From a virus, in IMG/VR virus record IMGVR_UViG_3300020578_000420, positions 1 to 24,267 of that record: a stretch of DNA of 24,267 nucleotides, one strand, 5' to 3'. The translations under genes were made by a program, and so were the position numbers. The notes beneath the pieces are model-generated. The model saw only the letters and a list, made by a program, of their open reading frames with translations, had not been told where the DNA came from and did not search any database. Below are positions 6,618-14,126 of the stretch, piece by piece. The first letter of the stretch is position 1. Each line of letters starts with the position of its first letter.

Positions 6618-6979
6618 CCGTTAAAGTTATGCTTTTGAAATCTGGTGAAGATGTCATCAGTAATGCAAAAGAAATTTTAGATAAAGAAAAAAAGGGAATC
6701 ATTGCATATTATTTGAAAAATCCTTACACCATGCAGATTGTTGAAAAGCAAGATGATTCGGATCAATTGGTGACTGATAGTGCTAATGAAGCAAAACCAA
6801 AAACAACTTTTCAAATTAAATATATTGATTGGGCACCATTATCTAAGGAAAGAGAGTTTATCATTCCTTCTGATTGGGTAGTAACAATATATGATCCGCA
6901 CGATCAGATTATGAAAGATTACTGTTCAAAGCATCAAATTGAAATTGAAGAAGATGGAAATCAAACTGATCCTGCTTAA
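6614..6979 (+). CDS. Conserved small phage protein, paralogue B
   Basis: A 121-residue protein of unknown function related to the products at 5507 and 6954. It shows KVMLLKSGEDVISNAKEI at the N-terminus, YYLKNPYTMQIV near residue 35 and IDWAPLSKEREFIIPSDWVV at about 74-93, each aligning with a block of paralogue A. The tail is acidic. The start overlaps the nucleotidyltransferase stop (ATGA at 6614-6617), so the two are likely co-translated. The function is not recognisable; an Sm-like barrel is one possibility. Confidence 0.75.
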   Translation: MTVKVMLLKSGEDVISNAKEILDKEKKGIIAYYLKNPYTMQIVEKQDDSDQLVTDSANEAKPKTTFQIKYIDWAPLSKEREFIIPSDWVVTIYDPHDQIMKDYCSKHQIEIEEDGNQTDPA

Positions 6980-7220
6980 GAATGGAACTTACCTTATAAC
7001 TCAACTTGAAGAAATGCAAATGGAACCATCAGTGTTTCTTTCCAATCCAATGGAAGTAATAGAAGCTATAGGTAACGTGGAATTGATAAGTTATCCTAAA
7101 CACACATCTCAAAAAAACATATTGCTTTATTCTGACATGCTTGCTACAATAGTAGACCCATCAAAGTCCCTGTTAGCAAAGTATCTTGAACAACTACCTA
7201 ATGAAGAAGTTTTACAGTAA
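6954..7220 (+). CDS. Conserved small phage protein, paralogue C
   Basis: An 88-residue protein starting MEIKLILLKNGTYLITQLEE, which aligns with the first block of paralogues A and B; FLSNPMEVIEAI and YSDMLATIVDPSKSLLAKYL match their second and third blocks. It is the shortest member and has lost the acidic insert. ATG 6954 is chosen over TTG 6939. It overlaps the previous gene by 26 bases and the gp43 start by 20 bases, placing it at the head of the polymerase operon. No known function. Confidence 0.7.
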   Translation: MEIKLILLKNGTYLITQLEEMQMEPSVFLSNPMEVIEAIGNVELISYPKHTSQKNILLYSDMLATIVDPSKSLLAKYLEQLPNEEVLQ

Positions 7221-9693
7221 TGTTTCACTAACTGGGGATACTATTTTTTATATTGGATATGAGAATGGAGAGCGTGTTCAATATAAAGATTCATTCTCTC
7301 CAGTTCTTTTTGTTCCATGCAAAGAAGATACTCAATACAAAACTCTAGAAGGTTACAATGCTAAACCGATAGAATTTTCTAATGTAAAAGATGCTAAGGA
7401 ATTTTTAGATAAGTACAAAGATGTAGAAAATTTTAATGTGTATGGTAATGATAGATTTCTTTACCAATACATTAGTAAAAATTTTCCACAAGATGAAATC
7501 CCTTACAATATAACTAATTTAAAAATTTATACCCTTGACATTGAAACTAGTTCTGAGAATGGATTTCCTAGTATTGAAAACACTACGGAAGAAATTTTAT
7601 GTTTAACAATTAAAAATTTTACTACTAAAAAATTTATTGTTTGGGGTACACGAGAGTATAATAATACTAGACCTGATGTTGAGTATCGTGTGTTCTGGGA
7701 AGAGCATGAGATGCTTAAAGATTTTCTTTATTGGTGGTCTCAAAATACTCCAGATATTCTGACTGGATGGAACGTAAAAATGTTTGACGTTCCATACATC
7801 TGCAGAAGAATTATGCGAGTGCTCTCAGATAAGCACATGAAATCTCTTTCTCCTTGGAATAAAGTTCCAGAAAAAAATATCACAATACGTGGTAGAGATT
7901 TTATTTACTATGATATTGTTGGCGTCAGTATCTTAGATTACTTAGATTTGTATCAAAAATTTACTTATGCTAATCAAGAATCTTATCGTCTTGATCATAT
8001 TGCATATGTTGAACTTGGTCAGCAAAAACTAGATCATAGTGAGTATGATACGTTCAAAGATTTTTATACAAAAGATTGGAATAAATTTGTAGAATATAAT
8101 ATTCATGACGTAGAACTTGTTGACCGCTTGGAAGACAAAATGAAGTTAATTGAACTTGCAATCACAATGGCATATGATGCAAAGGTAAACTTTGAAGATG
8201 TCTATTATCAAGTTCGCATGTGGGACAGCATAATTTACAACTATCTTAATAGAGATAACATTGTCATTCCTCCTTCAGAAAAACATGAAAAAGATGAAAA
8301 GTATGCTGGTGCTTATGTTAAAGAACCAGTTCCAGGTATGTATGATTGGGTTGTATCGTTTGACCTCAACTCCCTATACCCTCACCTCATTATGCAATAC
8401 AACATATCGCCAGAAACTTTGGTTGAGGAAAGGAACCCAAAGATCACAGTAGATAAAGTTCTTAATAAGGATATTCTAATTAACAGCAAGTATTCTGTCT
8501 GTGCAAATGGAGCACAATACCGAAAAGATTTTAAAGGATTCTTGCCTAAGTTAATGGAAAAGATTTATTTAGATCGTACCATCTATAAAAAGAAAATGCT
8601 CACAGCAAAGCAGGAATATGAAAAGAATCCAACTGAAGAGTTGGAAAAAGAGATTGCTCGCTGCAATAATATTCAAATGGCACGAAAGATTCAACTTAAT
8701 TCTGCCTATGGTGCTATTGGTAATCAGTATTTTCGTTATTATAAATTAGCAAATGCAGAGGCAATTACTTTATCTGGTCAAGTTTCAATTCGTTGGATTG
8801 AAAATAAAATGAATATGTATCTTAATAATCTATTAGGATCTAATAATATGGATTATGTAATTGCATCTGATACTGATTCAATTTATTTAAATCTTGGACC
8901 ATTAGTAAAGAAATTCTTTTCTAATAAACTTGATAACAAACCAGCAATAGTTTCTGTTCTTGATAAAATCTGTCGAGATAAAATGGAACCATTTATTGAA
9001 TCTAGTTATCAAGAACTTGCCGATTATGTTTCTGCATATGAACAGAAAATGCAGATGAAGCGTGAGAACATTGCAGATAAAGGTATATGGACTGCAAAGA
9101 AAAGATACATTCTTAATGTTTGGGATAGTGAAGGAGTTCGCTATGCAGAACCAAAACTTAAGATGATGGGAATTGAAGCAGTTAAATCTTCAACTCCTGC
9201 TCCATGTAGGAGTAAAATTAAAGATGCACTTAAAATTATTATGACTAAAACTGAAAGTGATCTTATTAAGTTTATTGACGAGTTCAAAAGTGACTTTTTT
9301 AAAATGAGACCTGAGGATATATCGTTTCCCCGTAGTGTAAACAATCTCAGTAAATGGAAAGGCAGTTCTACTTTGTATAAAAAGAGTTGCCCTATTCATG
9401 TACGAGGTACTTTGGTATACAACTATCACATAAAAGGTAAAAAGTTAAATCATAAGTATCCTATAATTCAAGAAGGGGAAAAGATTAAATTTGTTTATTT
9501 AAAACAACCAAATATCATTGGAGAAAATGTAATATCTTTTCTATCTAATTTTCCAGAAGAACTTGATCTCAACAAGTACATTGATTATAAGTTGCAGTTT
9601 CAGAAGTCCTTTTTGGATCCTTTACAAATCATCCTACATGTGATAGGATGGAAATCAGAAAAACAAGCAACCTTGGAGGACCTTTTTGTATGA
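7201..9693 (+). CDS. gp43: Family B DNA polymerase (gp43)
   Basis: An 830-residue replicative polymerase; T4 gp43 has 898. The exonuclease domain has Exo I (LDIETSS, D113 and E115), Exo II (GWNVKMFDVPYI) and Exo III (YNIHDVELVDRL). The polymerase domain has motif A DLNSLYP (D388), motif B QLNSAYGAIGN and motif C SDTDS (D557, D559). All catalytic residues are present, so both synthesis and 3'-5' proofreading should be active. ATG 7201 gives a T4-like N-terminus (MKKFYSNV). The C-terminus ends in LEDLFV, consistent with a clamp-binding tail. The stop overlaps the uvsX start (ATGA). Confidence 0.98.
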   Translation: MKKFYSNVSLTGDTIFYIGYENGERVQYKDSFSPVLFVPCKEDTQYKTLEGYNAKPIEFSNVKDAKEFLDKYKDVENFNVYGNDRFLYQYISKNFPQDEIPYNITNLKIYTLDIETSSENGFPSIENTTEEILCLTIKNFTTKKFIVWGTREYNNTRPDVEYRVFWEEHEMLKDFLYWWSQNTPDILTGWNVKMFDVPYICRRIMRVLSDKHMKSLSPWNKVPEKNITIRGRDFIYYDIVGVSILDYLDLYQKFTYANQESYRLDHIAYVELGQQKLDHSEYDTFKDFYTKDWNKFVEYNIHDVELVDRLEDKMKLIELAITMAYDAKVNFEDVYYQVRMWDSIIYNYLNRDNIVIPPSEKHEKDEKYAGAYVKEPVPGMYDWVVSFDLNSLYPHLIMQYNISPETLVEERNPKITVDKVLNKDILINSKYSVCANGAQYRKDFKGFLPKLMEKIYLDRTIYKKKMLTAKQEYEKNPTEELEKEIARCNNIQMARKIQLNSAYGAIGNQYFRYYKLANAEAITLSGQVSIRWIENKMNMYLNNLLGSNNMDYVIASDTDSIYLNLGPLVKKFFSNKLDNKPAIVSVLDKICRDKMEPFIESSYQELADYVSAYEQKMQMKRENIADKGIWTAKKRYILNVWDSEGVRYAEPKLKMMGIEAVKSSTPAPCRSKIKDALKIIMTKTESDLIKFIDEFKSDFFKMRPEDISFPRSVNNLSKWKGSSTLYKKSCPIHVRGTLVYNYHIKGKKLNHKYPIIQEGEKIKFVYLKQPNIIGENVISFLSNFPEELDLNKYIDYKLQFQKSFLDPLQIILHVIGWKSEKQATLEDLFV

Positions 9694-10715
9694 GTATTTT
9701 TGATAGCATTGCTAAAGAAGCAAAGAATGATTTTGCAAAATTAGTTTCAGATGGGATCATTACAGGATCTGAACAAAATTTTATTGATACTGGATCTTAC
9801 ATTCTTAATGCAGTTCTTAGTGGGTCAATTTATGGGGGCATTGCAGACAATCGTGTTACTGCTATTGCTGGAGAACAGGCAACAGGCAAAACATTTTATG
9901 CTATTGGAATTGCTAAGAACTTTTTAGATGCAAATCCAGATGGGGCAGTATTTTACTTTGATAGTGAAGCAGCAGCAACTGGAGATCTATTTAAGAATCG
10001 TGGACTTGATGAAAAAAGAGTATGGCATTTTCCAGTAGATACTATTGAAGAGTTTCGTACTCAAATTATTCGTATCCTTGATAATGTTTTGAAACTTAAA
10101 GATGATGAAAAGAAACCTCTTTTAATTGTATTGGACTCTTTGGGAATGCTTGCATCTCAGAAAGAACTTGATGATGCACTTTCTGATAAACAAGTTCGTG
10201 ATATGACAAAGACCCAAGTTATTAAATCTGTCTTTAGGATTGTTACGAGTAAACTTGGTAAAGCAAAGATTCCAATGATTGTAACCAATCATACTTACAA
10301 AACAATTAATCCTTACGGTGAGCAAAGTGAGATGGGTGGGGGATCTGGTCTAAAATACGCAGCATCTACTATTGTACAATTAACAAAATCTAAAGAGAAA
10401 GATAGTAAAGGATCTCAAACTGGTGTGATTATTAAAGCAAAAGCATCTAAGTCAAGATATACTAAAGAAAATTCTATTGCTGAAACACGACTATTCTTTG
10501 ATGTAAGAGGACTTGACAAATACTATGGTCTTCTTGAACTTGGAGAGAAGTATGAAATCTTTAGCAAATCTGGTGCATACTGGGTGATTGATAAATCTAA
10601 GCATTATGCTTCTGCTATCCTTGCCGAACCAGAAAAATTCTTTACTCCTGAAATTATGGACAAACTTGATTGGGCAGCAAAACAGGAGTATTCATATGGT
10701 AGTGAAACGAATTGA
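9690..10715 (+). CDS. uvsX: UvsX recombinase (RecA-like)
   Basis: A 341-residue protein (T4 UvsX 391). The Walker A motif GEQATGKT is at residues 61-68, and LLIVLDSLGML is the Walker B strand. The Gly-rich segment SEMGGGSGLKYAAS lies in the DNA-binding L2 region. ATG 9690 is supported by GGAGGA at 9675-9680 inside the gp43 tail. UvsX forms filaments on ssDNA and drives strand invasion for recombination-dependent replication and repair. The gp43-uvsX adjacency is as in other T4-like marine phages. The end overlaps the oxygenase gene by 20 bases. Confidence 0.97.
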   Translation: MSIFDSIAKEAKNDFAKLVSDGIITGSEQNFIDTGSYILNAVLSGSIYGGIADNRVTAIAGEQATGKTFYAIGIAKNFLDANPDGAVFYFDSEAAATGDLFKNRGLDEKRVWHFPVDTIEEFRTQIIRILDNVLKLKDDEKKPLLIVLDSLGMLASQKELDDALSDKQVRDMTKTQVIKSVFRIVTSKLGKAKIPMIVTNHTYKTINPYGEQSEMGGGSGLKYAASTIVQLTKSKEKDSKGSQTGVIIKAKASKSRYTKENSIAETRLFFDVRGLDKYYGLLELGEKYEIFSKSGAYWVIDKSKHYASAILAEPEKFFTPEIMDKLDWAAKQEYSYGSETN

Positions 10716-11235
10716 TGATTACATAAAAGTTTATGATGATGTATTGTCAAAACAATTCTGTCAGAAATTAATTGATCACTATCATGAATCAATACCTGAA
10801 TTTGTAGACAATCAACATAAACCAAAATTTCATCATCTAGTTATTGATGATGGTATTGCTATGGAATTAATACCAATGCTGCGTCCTATATTAAAACAAT
10901 ATATGGATAGTTTAGATTGTATTAAATGGTTTCCTGAAAGATATGCATACGAGGAATTCAGGATAAAGAAATATAGAAAAGGAACAGATGATTCATTTCA
11001 AGAACATGTAGATGTTGGAGATCATCAATCTGCAAAAAGATTTCTTGCTTTTTTTCTGTATTTAAATACGGTACAAGTTGGGGGCGAAACTCATTTTACT
11101 ACTATCAACAAATACATCAAACCAAAACTTGGTCGTATGCTAATATTCCCCCCTACCTGGACTTTTCCTCATCAGGGTAAACCTACAGTTAGTGAGGACA
11201 AATATATTATTGGGTCTTATTTTCATTACACATGA
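10696..11235 (+). CDS. 2-oxoglutarate/Fe(II)-dependent oxygenase (P4H-like)
   Basis: A 179-residue protein with the prolyl-4-hydroxylase-type double-stranded beta-helix pattern. The iron ligands are H104 and D106 (EHVDVGD) and H159 (FPHQGKP). The GGETHF strand and PKLGRMLIFPPTWTFPH lie between them. K169 (SEDKY) is placed where the 2-oxoglutarate-binding basic residue is expected. ATG 10696 follows AGGAG by 7 bases. The family hydroxylates proteins, nucleobases or small molecules; cyanomyoviruses usually carry several copies with unknown targets. The location inside the replication operon, overlapping uvsX and gp41, hints at a role linked to DNA or early metabolism, but this is inference. Confidence 0.9.
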   Translation: MVVKRIDDYIKVYDDVLSKQFCQKLIDHYHESIPEFVDNQHKPKFHHLVIDDGIAMELIPMLRPILKQYMDSLDCIKWFPERYAYEEFRIKKYRKGTDDSFQEHVDVGDHQSAKRFLAFFLYLNTVQVGGETHFTTINKYIKPKLGRMLIFPPTWTFPHQGKPTVSEDKYIIGSYFHYT

Positions 11236-12617
11236 AAAATTTAGAAGTTACTATTTTACAGAATCTTCTGTTTAATGATTCGTATCGCAAACAAGTATTT
11301 CCTTATCTTAAAAAGGAGTACTTTGAAAACGTTGACAATAAACTTGTCTTTGAAATAATTTATAATTTTATTTCAAAATATGAAAAGTGTCCAACAAAAG
11401 AATCATTAGAAGTAGATCTTCAAAACAAAAAAAATATTACAGAAGAGCAATATAAGAATGCCTCTGTTATTATAGATTCATTTACTGATGATGAAGTCAA
11501 CCTCCAATGGATAGTAGATTCGTCTGAAACGTGGTGTAGGAATCGTGCGATTTATCTTTCTTTATTAGAAAGTATTAAGATTGCAGATGGACAAGATCCA
11601 AATAAAGATATGGGAGCAATCCCAAGTATACTATCAGATGCTATTTCAGTATCATTTGATAATACTATTGGTCATGATTACCTTGATGATTATGTAGAAA
11701 GATACAACTCATACCACAGAAAGGAATCAAAGATTCCTTTTGACATTGATATGTTTAACAAAATTACAAAGGGTGGTCTTCCAAACAAAACTCTTAACGT
11801 TGCACTTGCTGGCACAGGTGTAGGTAAATCTTTGTTTATGTGTCACGTTGCAGCATCCGCGTTACTACAGGGGAAAAATGTTTTATACATTACTCTTGAA
11901 ATGGCAGAGGAAAAGATCGCAGAACGCATAGATGCTAATCTTCTGAGTGTTCCCATCCAACAACTTCGTGACCTTCCTCAAAAATTATATGAAAGTAAAG
12001 TAACCAATCTTACTAAAAAAACTAATGGTAAACTTATAATTAAGGAGTACCCTACAGCGTCAGCACATGTTGGGCATTTTAGATCTCTTCTTAATGATCT
12101 TTCTCTTAAAAGAAATTTTAAACCTGATGTTATATTTGTTGATTACCTTAACATTTGTTCCTCTCAACGGTTTAAAGCAAGTTTTGTCAACTCATATACC
12201 TTGGTTAAAGGTATTGCAGAAGAACTCCGTGGTCTCGCTGTTGAGAACAATGTGCCTATTGTATCAGCAACACAAACTACTCGTTCAGGTTATAGTAGCT
12301 CTGATGTTGACATTACTGATACTAGTGAATCCTTTGGTCTTCCCGCTACTGCTGATTTTATGTTTGCTCTTATTAGCACAGAAGAATCTGAACAACTTGG
12401 ACAAATTATGGTAAAGCAACTCAAGAATCGCTACAACGACCCAACCATTAATAAAAGATTTGTGGTGGGTGTTGACAGAACGAAGATGAGGTTGTATGAT
12501 TGTGAACAGTCATCTCAGAACAACATCATTGATACAAAAAAAGATGTTGAGTATGACTTTGACGAACATAAAAACATTGTCGATAAATTTGAAAAATTCT
12601 CTTCTTTAAAAGTATGA
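11232..12617 (+). CDS. gp41: Replicative DNA helicase (gp41)
   Basis: A 461-residue DnaB-type helicase; T4 gp41 has 475. The P-loop AGTGVGKS is at residues 193-200 (K199), preceded by a short helical N-terminal domain. Further motifs are YITLEMAEEKIAERID (motif 1a region with the catalytic glutamate), VIFVDYLNICSS (Walker B), and SATQTTRSGY with ADFMFALI. It forms a hexamer that unwinds DNA 5'-3' on the lagging strand and binds the gp61 primase, which here is encoded about 5 kb away. Start and stop overlap both neighbours (ATGA). Confidence 0.96.
   Translation: MKNLEVTILQNLLFNDSYRKQVFPYLKKEYFENVDNKLVFEIIYNFISKYEKCPTKESLEVDLQNKKNITEEQYKNASVIIDSFTDDEVNLQWIVDSSETWCRNRAIYLSLLESIKIADGQDPNKDMGAIPSILSDAISVSFDNTIGHDYLDDYVERYNSYHRKESKIPFDIDMFNKITKGGLPNKTLNVALAGTGVGKSLFMCHVAASALLQGKNVLYITLEMAEEKIAERIDANLLSVPIQQLRDLPQKLYESKVTNLTKKTNGKLIIKEYPTASAHVGHFRSLLNDLSLKRNFKPDVIFVDYLNICSSQRFKASFVNSYTLVKGIAEELRGLAVENNVPIVSATQTTRSGYSSSDVDITDTSESFGLPATADFMFALISTEESEQLGQIMVKQLKNRYNDPTINKRFVVGVDRTKMRLYDCEQSSQNNIIDTKKDVEYDFDEHKNIVDKFEKFSSLKV
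12472..12500 (+). promoter_or_regulatory. Possible sigma-70 promoter inside the gp41 end
   Basis: TTGACA (12472-12477), a 17-base spacer and TATGAT (12495-12500) match the consensus at 11 of 12 positions. It lies in codons for a normal-looking part of gp41, 113 bases upstream of the mazG start. It could boost mazG, or be a coincidence of coding sequence. Confidence 0.4.
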
Positions 12618-13024
12618 AAAAAGAAATTAACTTCTCTAACTATGAACATTTTGTGGATGCAGTAACTTCTAATTGCTCCAAGAACTTTGTGGACTTTGCA
12701 GATCGTATTGGCGAACTAGATCGTCAAGGTGCAAATATTGAACGACTACTTACTGCTGGTGTTGGCATTAATGCTGAAGGTGGCGAGTTTCTTGAGATCA
12801 TCAAGAAAATGATTTTCCAAGGCAAACCATGGACAAAAGATAACCGAGAGCATCTTATCATTGAGTTGGGTGACATCATGTGGTATGTTGCACAAGCAAC
12901 GCAAGCACTAGGAGTTTCTATGAGTGATGTTCTTCTTCGTAATATTAATAAACTTGAAAAAAGATATCCAGAAGGAACCTTTGATTCGTATTTTTCAGAG
13001 AACCGTTCTAAGAATGATCGTTAA
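12614..13024 (+). CDS. mazG: MazG-like nucleoside triphosphate pyrophosphohydrolase
   Basis: A 136-residue all-helical protein. The MazG metal-binding signature is complete: E55-x-x-E58 (EGGEFLEII) and E84-x-x-D87 (ELGDIMWYV). It would hydrolyse nucleoside triphosphates to monophosphate and pyrophosphate. Cyanophage MazG was proposed to lower ppGpp in the host, but biochemical work on cyanophage enzymes points to dNTPs such as dGTP and dCTP, which would recycle host DNA for phage use. It overlaps gp41 (ATGA) and is the last gene of the replication run; a late-promoter-like box overlaps its stop. Confidence 0.93.
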   Translation: MKKEINFSNYEHFVDAVTSNCSKNFVDFADRIGELDRQGANIERLLTAGVGINAEGGEFLEIIKKMIFQGKPWTKDNREHLIIELGDIMWYVAQATQALGVSMSDVLLRNINKLEKRYPEGTFDSYFSENRSKNDR

Positions 13025-13030
13025 TAAATA
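13023..13030 (+). promoter_or_regulatory. Late-promoter-like box after mazG
   Basis: AATAAATA starts within the mazG stop codon and lies 19 bases before ATG 13050. The short distance and the switch from replication genes to virion-type genes support a real late promoter. Confidence 0.55.
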
Positions 13031-13049
13031 ATTTAAAAATTAAATTTTA

Positions 13050-14126
13050 ATGCAATTTATTACACCAGAAGAAGTCCTAAATTTCCTTACTTCTAATATT
13101 AAGACAAGTTACAAAGAACGATATAGTTCTGTTTCCATTCTTGATGAAGGAGTTTCATATAAGAAAATTAAATTTGAAACTCAATCAAGATGGGAACTTC
13201 ATGATTCTATACAAGAACTTTTAAATTTAAATAATGTTTCCTATGAATTAAAGAAAACTAGTGAGCAAACTAATCTTGAAGTATTTTATATTCCAACAGG
13301 AAAAATAACTACAAGAGTTTTAATCAAACCAAAAGGTGGTAGGGAATGGTTAAAGCAAGGATTCTGGAATGAGGCATTACAATCACTACCAAACTGGAGA
13401 ACTTTATTTAATGTCCCAGATAATCAAATTGAATTTGAAGTGCTTAGGCAATGCAATGATCAAATTGCAAAATTGGGAAATGGAAAACCAATAGAGGTTC
13501 AAATTAAAGGTGCCATTTATAAAAACATTATTGGAGTAGTAAGTGGACCAGCAGGACATAAAGCTGATTTTATGGGCATCAATAAAGATGGTCAAGCAGT
13601 ATTCTATATCTCCCACAAAGCAGGCAATACTGTAAAAGATTTTCAACAATACTCTGGTATTTCAAATAAATCTGGTCAAACCATTTACAATCATGAAGAA
13701 GTAAAATCTTTTAGAAAAGATATTTCAGAAAAAACTACTGAAGATTTTAGGAATAACATGTTTTTTAGACCAATTGATGATGTTAAACTTAAACAGTATG
13801 CAGTGTTTGGTAAGGATTATATGAATAGTAAATTTTCTTCTAACAATATAAATTTCTTTGCACAAGGTAGACCAATATTTACAGTAATACGTAGATCTAC
13901 TAAAAGAAATGCCACAACATTAAAATTAGATTTTACTACTAAGTTAATTTCTAGAAGGCAAATTACTCAATTTTCTAGAGAATATGAACCTTATCTTGGA
14001 GCAAGACAAGGGGAAGCATACCGAACAGTTGATGCCACAGATTCTGGTGGTAGTAAAGTAACTGGAGTTAGAGCTGGAGTATTTGCTAAAGGATATATAG
14101 AAAGTAGAACAAGTGAAAAAATTTAA
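13050..14126 (+). CDS. Conserved hypothetical protein, possible PD-(D/E)XK-like core
   Basis: A 358-residue protein that I do not recognise with certainty. It has no signal peptide or membrane segment. The middle contains GPAGHKADFMGINKDG followed by VFYISHKAG, so D173 and the S-H-K190 strand have the spacing of a PD-(D/E)XK nuclease core, but the usual acidic residue before K is replaced by Ser-His. FQQYSGIS follows, as in nuclease-like proteins that end this strand with a helix. The C-terminal third is rich in basic and Thr/Ser residues (VIRRSTKRNATTLKL). The late-promoter-like box 19 bases upstream suggests late expression. It ends exactly where the next gene begins (1-base overlap). Alternatives are a virion or packaging accessory protein. 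Confidence 0.6.
   Translation: MQFITPEEVLNFLTSNIKTSYKERYSSVSILDEGVSYKKIKFETQSRWELHDSIQELLNLNNVSYELKKTSEQTNLEVFYIPTGKITTRVLIKPKGGREWLKQGFWNEALQSLPNWRTLFNVPDNQIEFEVLRQCNDQIAKLGNGKPIEVQIKGAIYKNIIGVVSGPAGHKADFMGINKDGQAVFYISHKAGNTVKDFQQYSGISNKSGQTIYNHEEVKSFRKDISEKTTEDFRNNMFFRPIDDVKLKQYAVFGKDYMNSKFSSNNINFFAQGRPIFTVIRRSTKRNATTLKLDFTTKLISRRQITQFSREYEPYLGARQGEAYRTVDATDSGGSKVTGVRAGVFAKGYIESRTSEKI

Noticed and set aside
8261-8452. 63-codon + strand frame inside gp43 and similar shadow frames in gp41, clamp loader and structural genes
   Set aside because: They are fully contained in well-identified genes, lack ribosome binding sites and show no conserved pattern.
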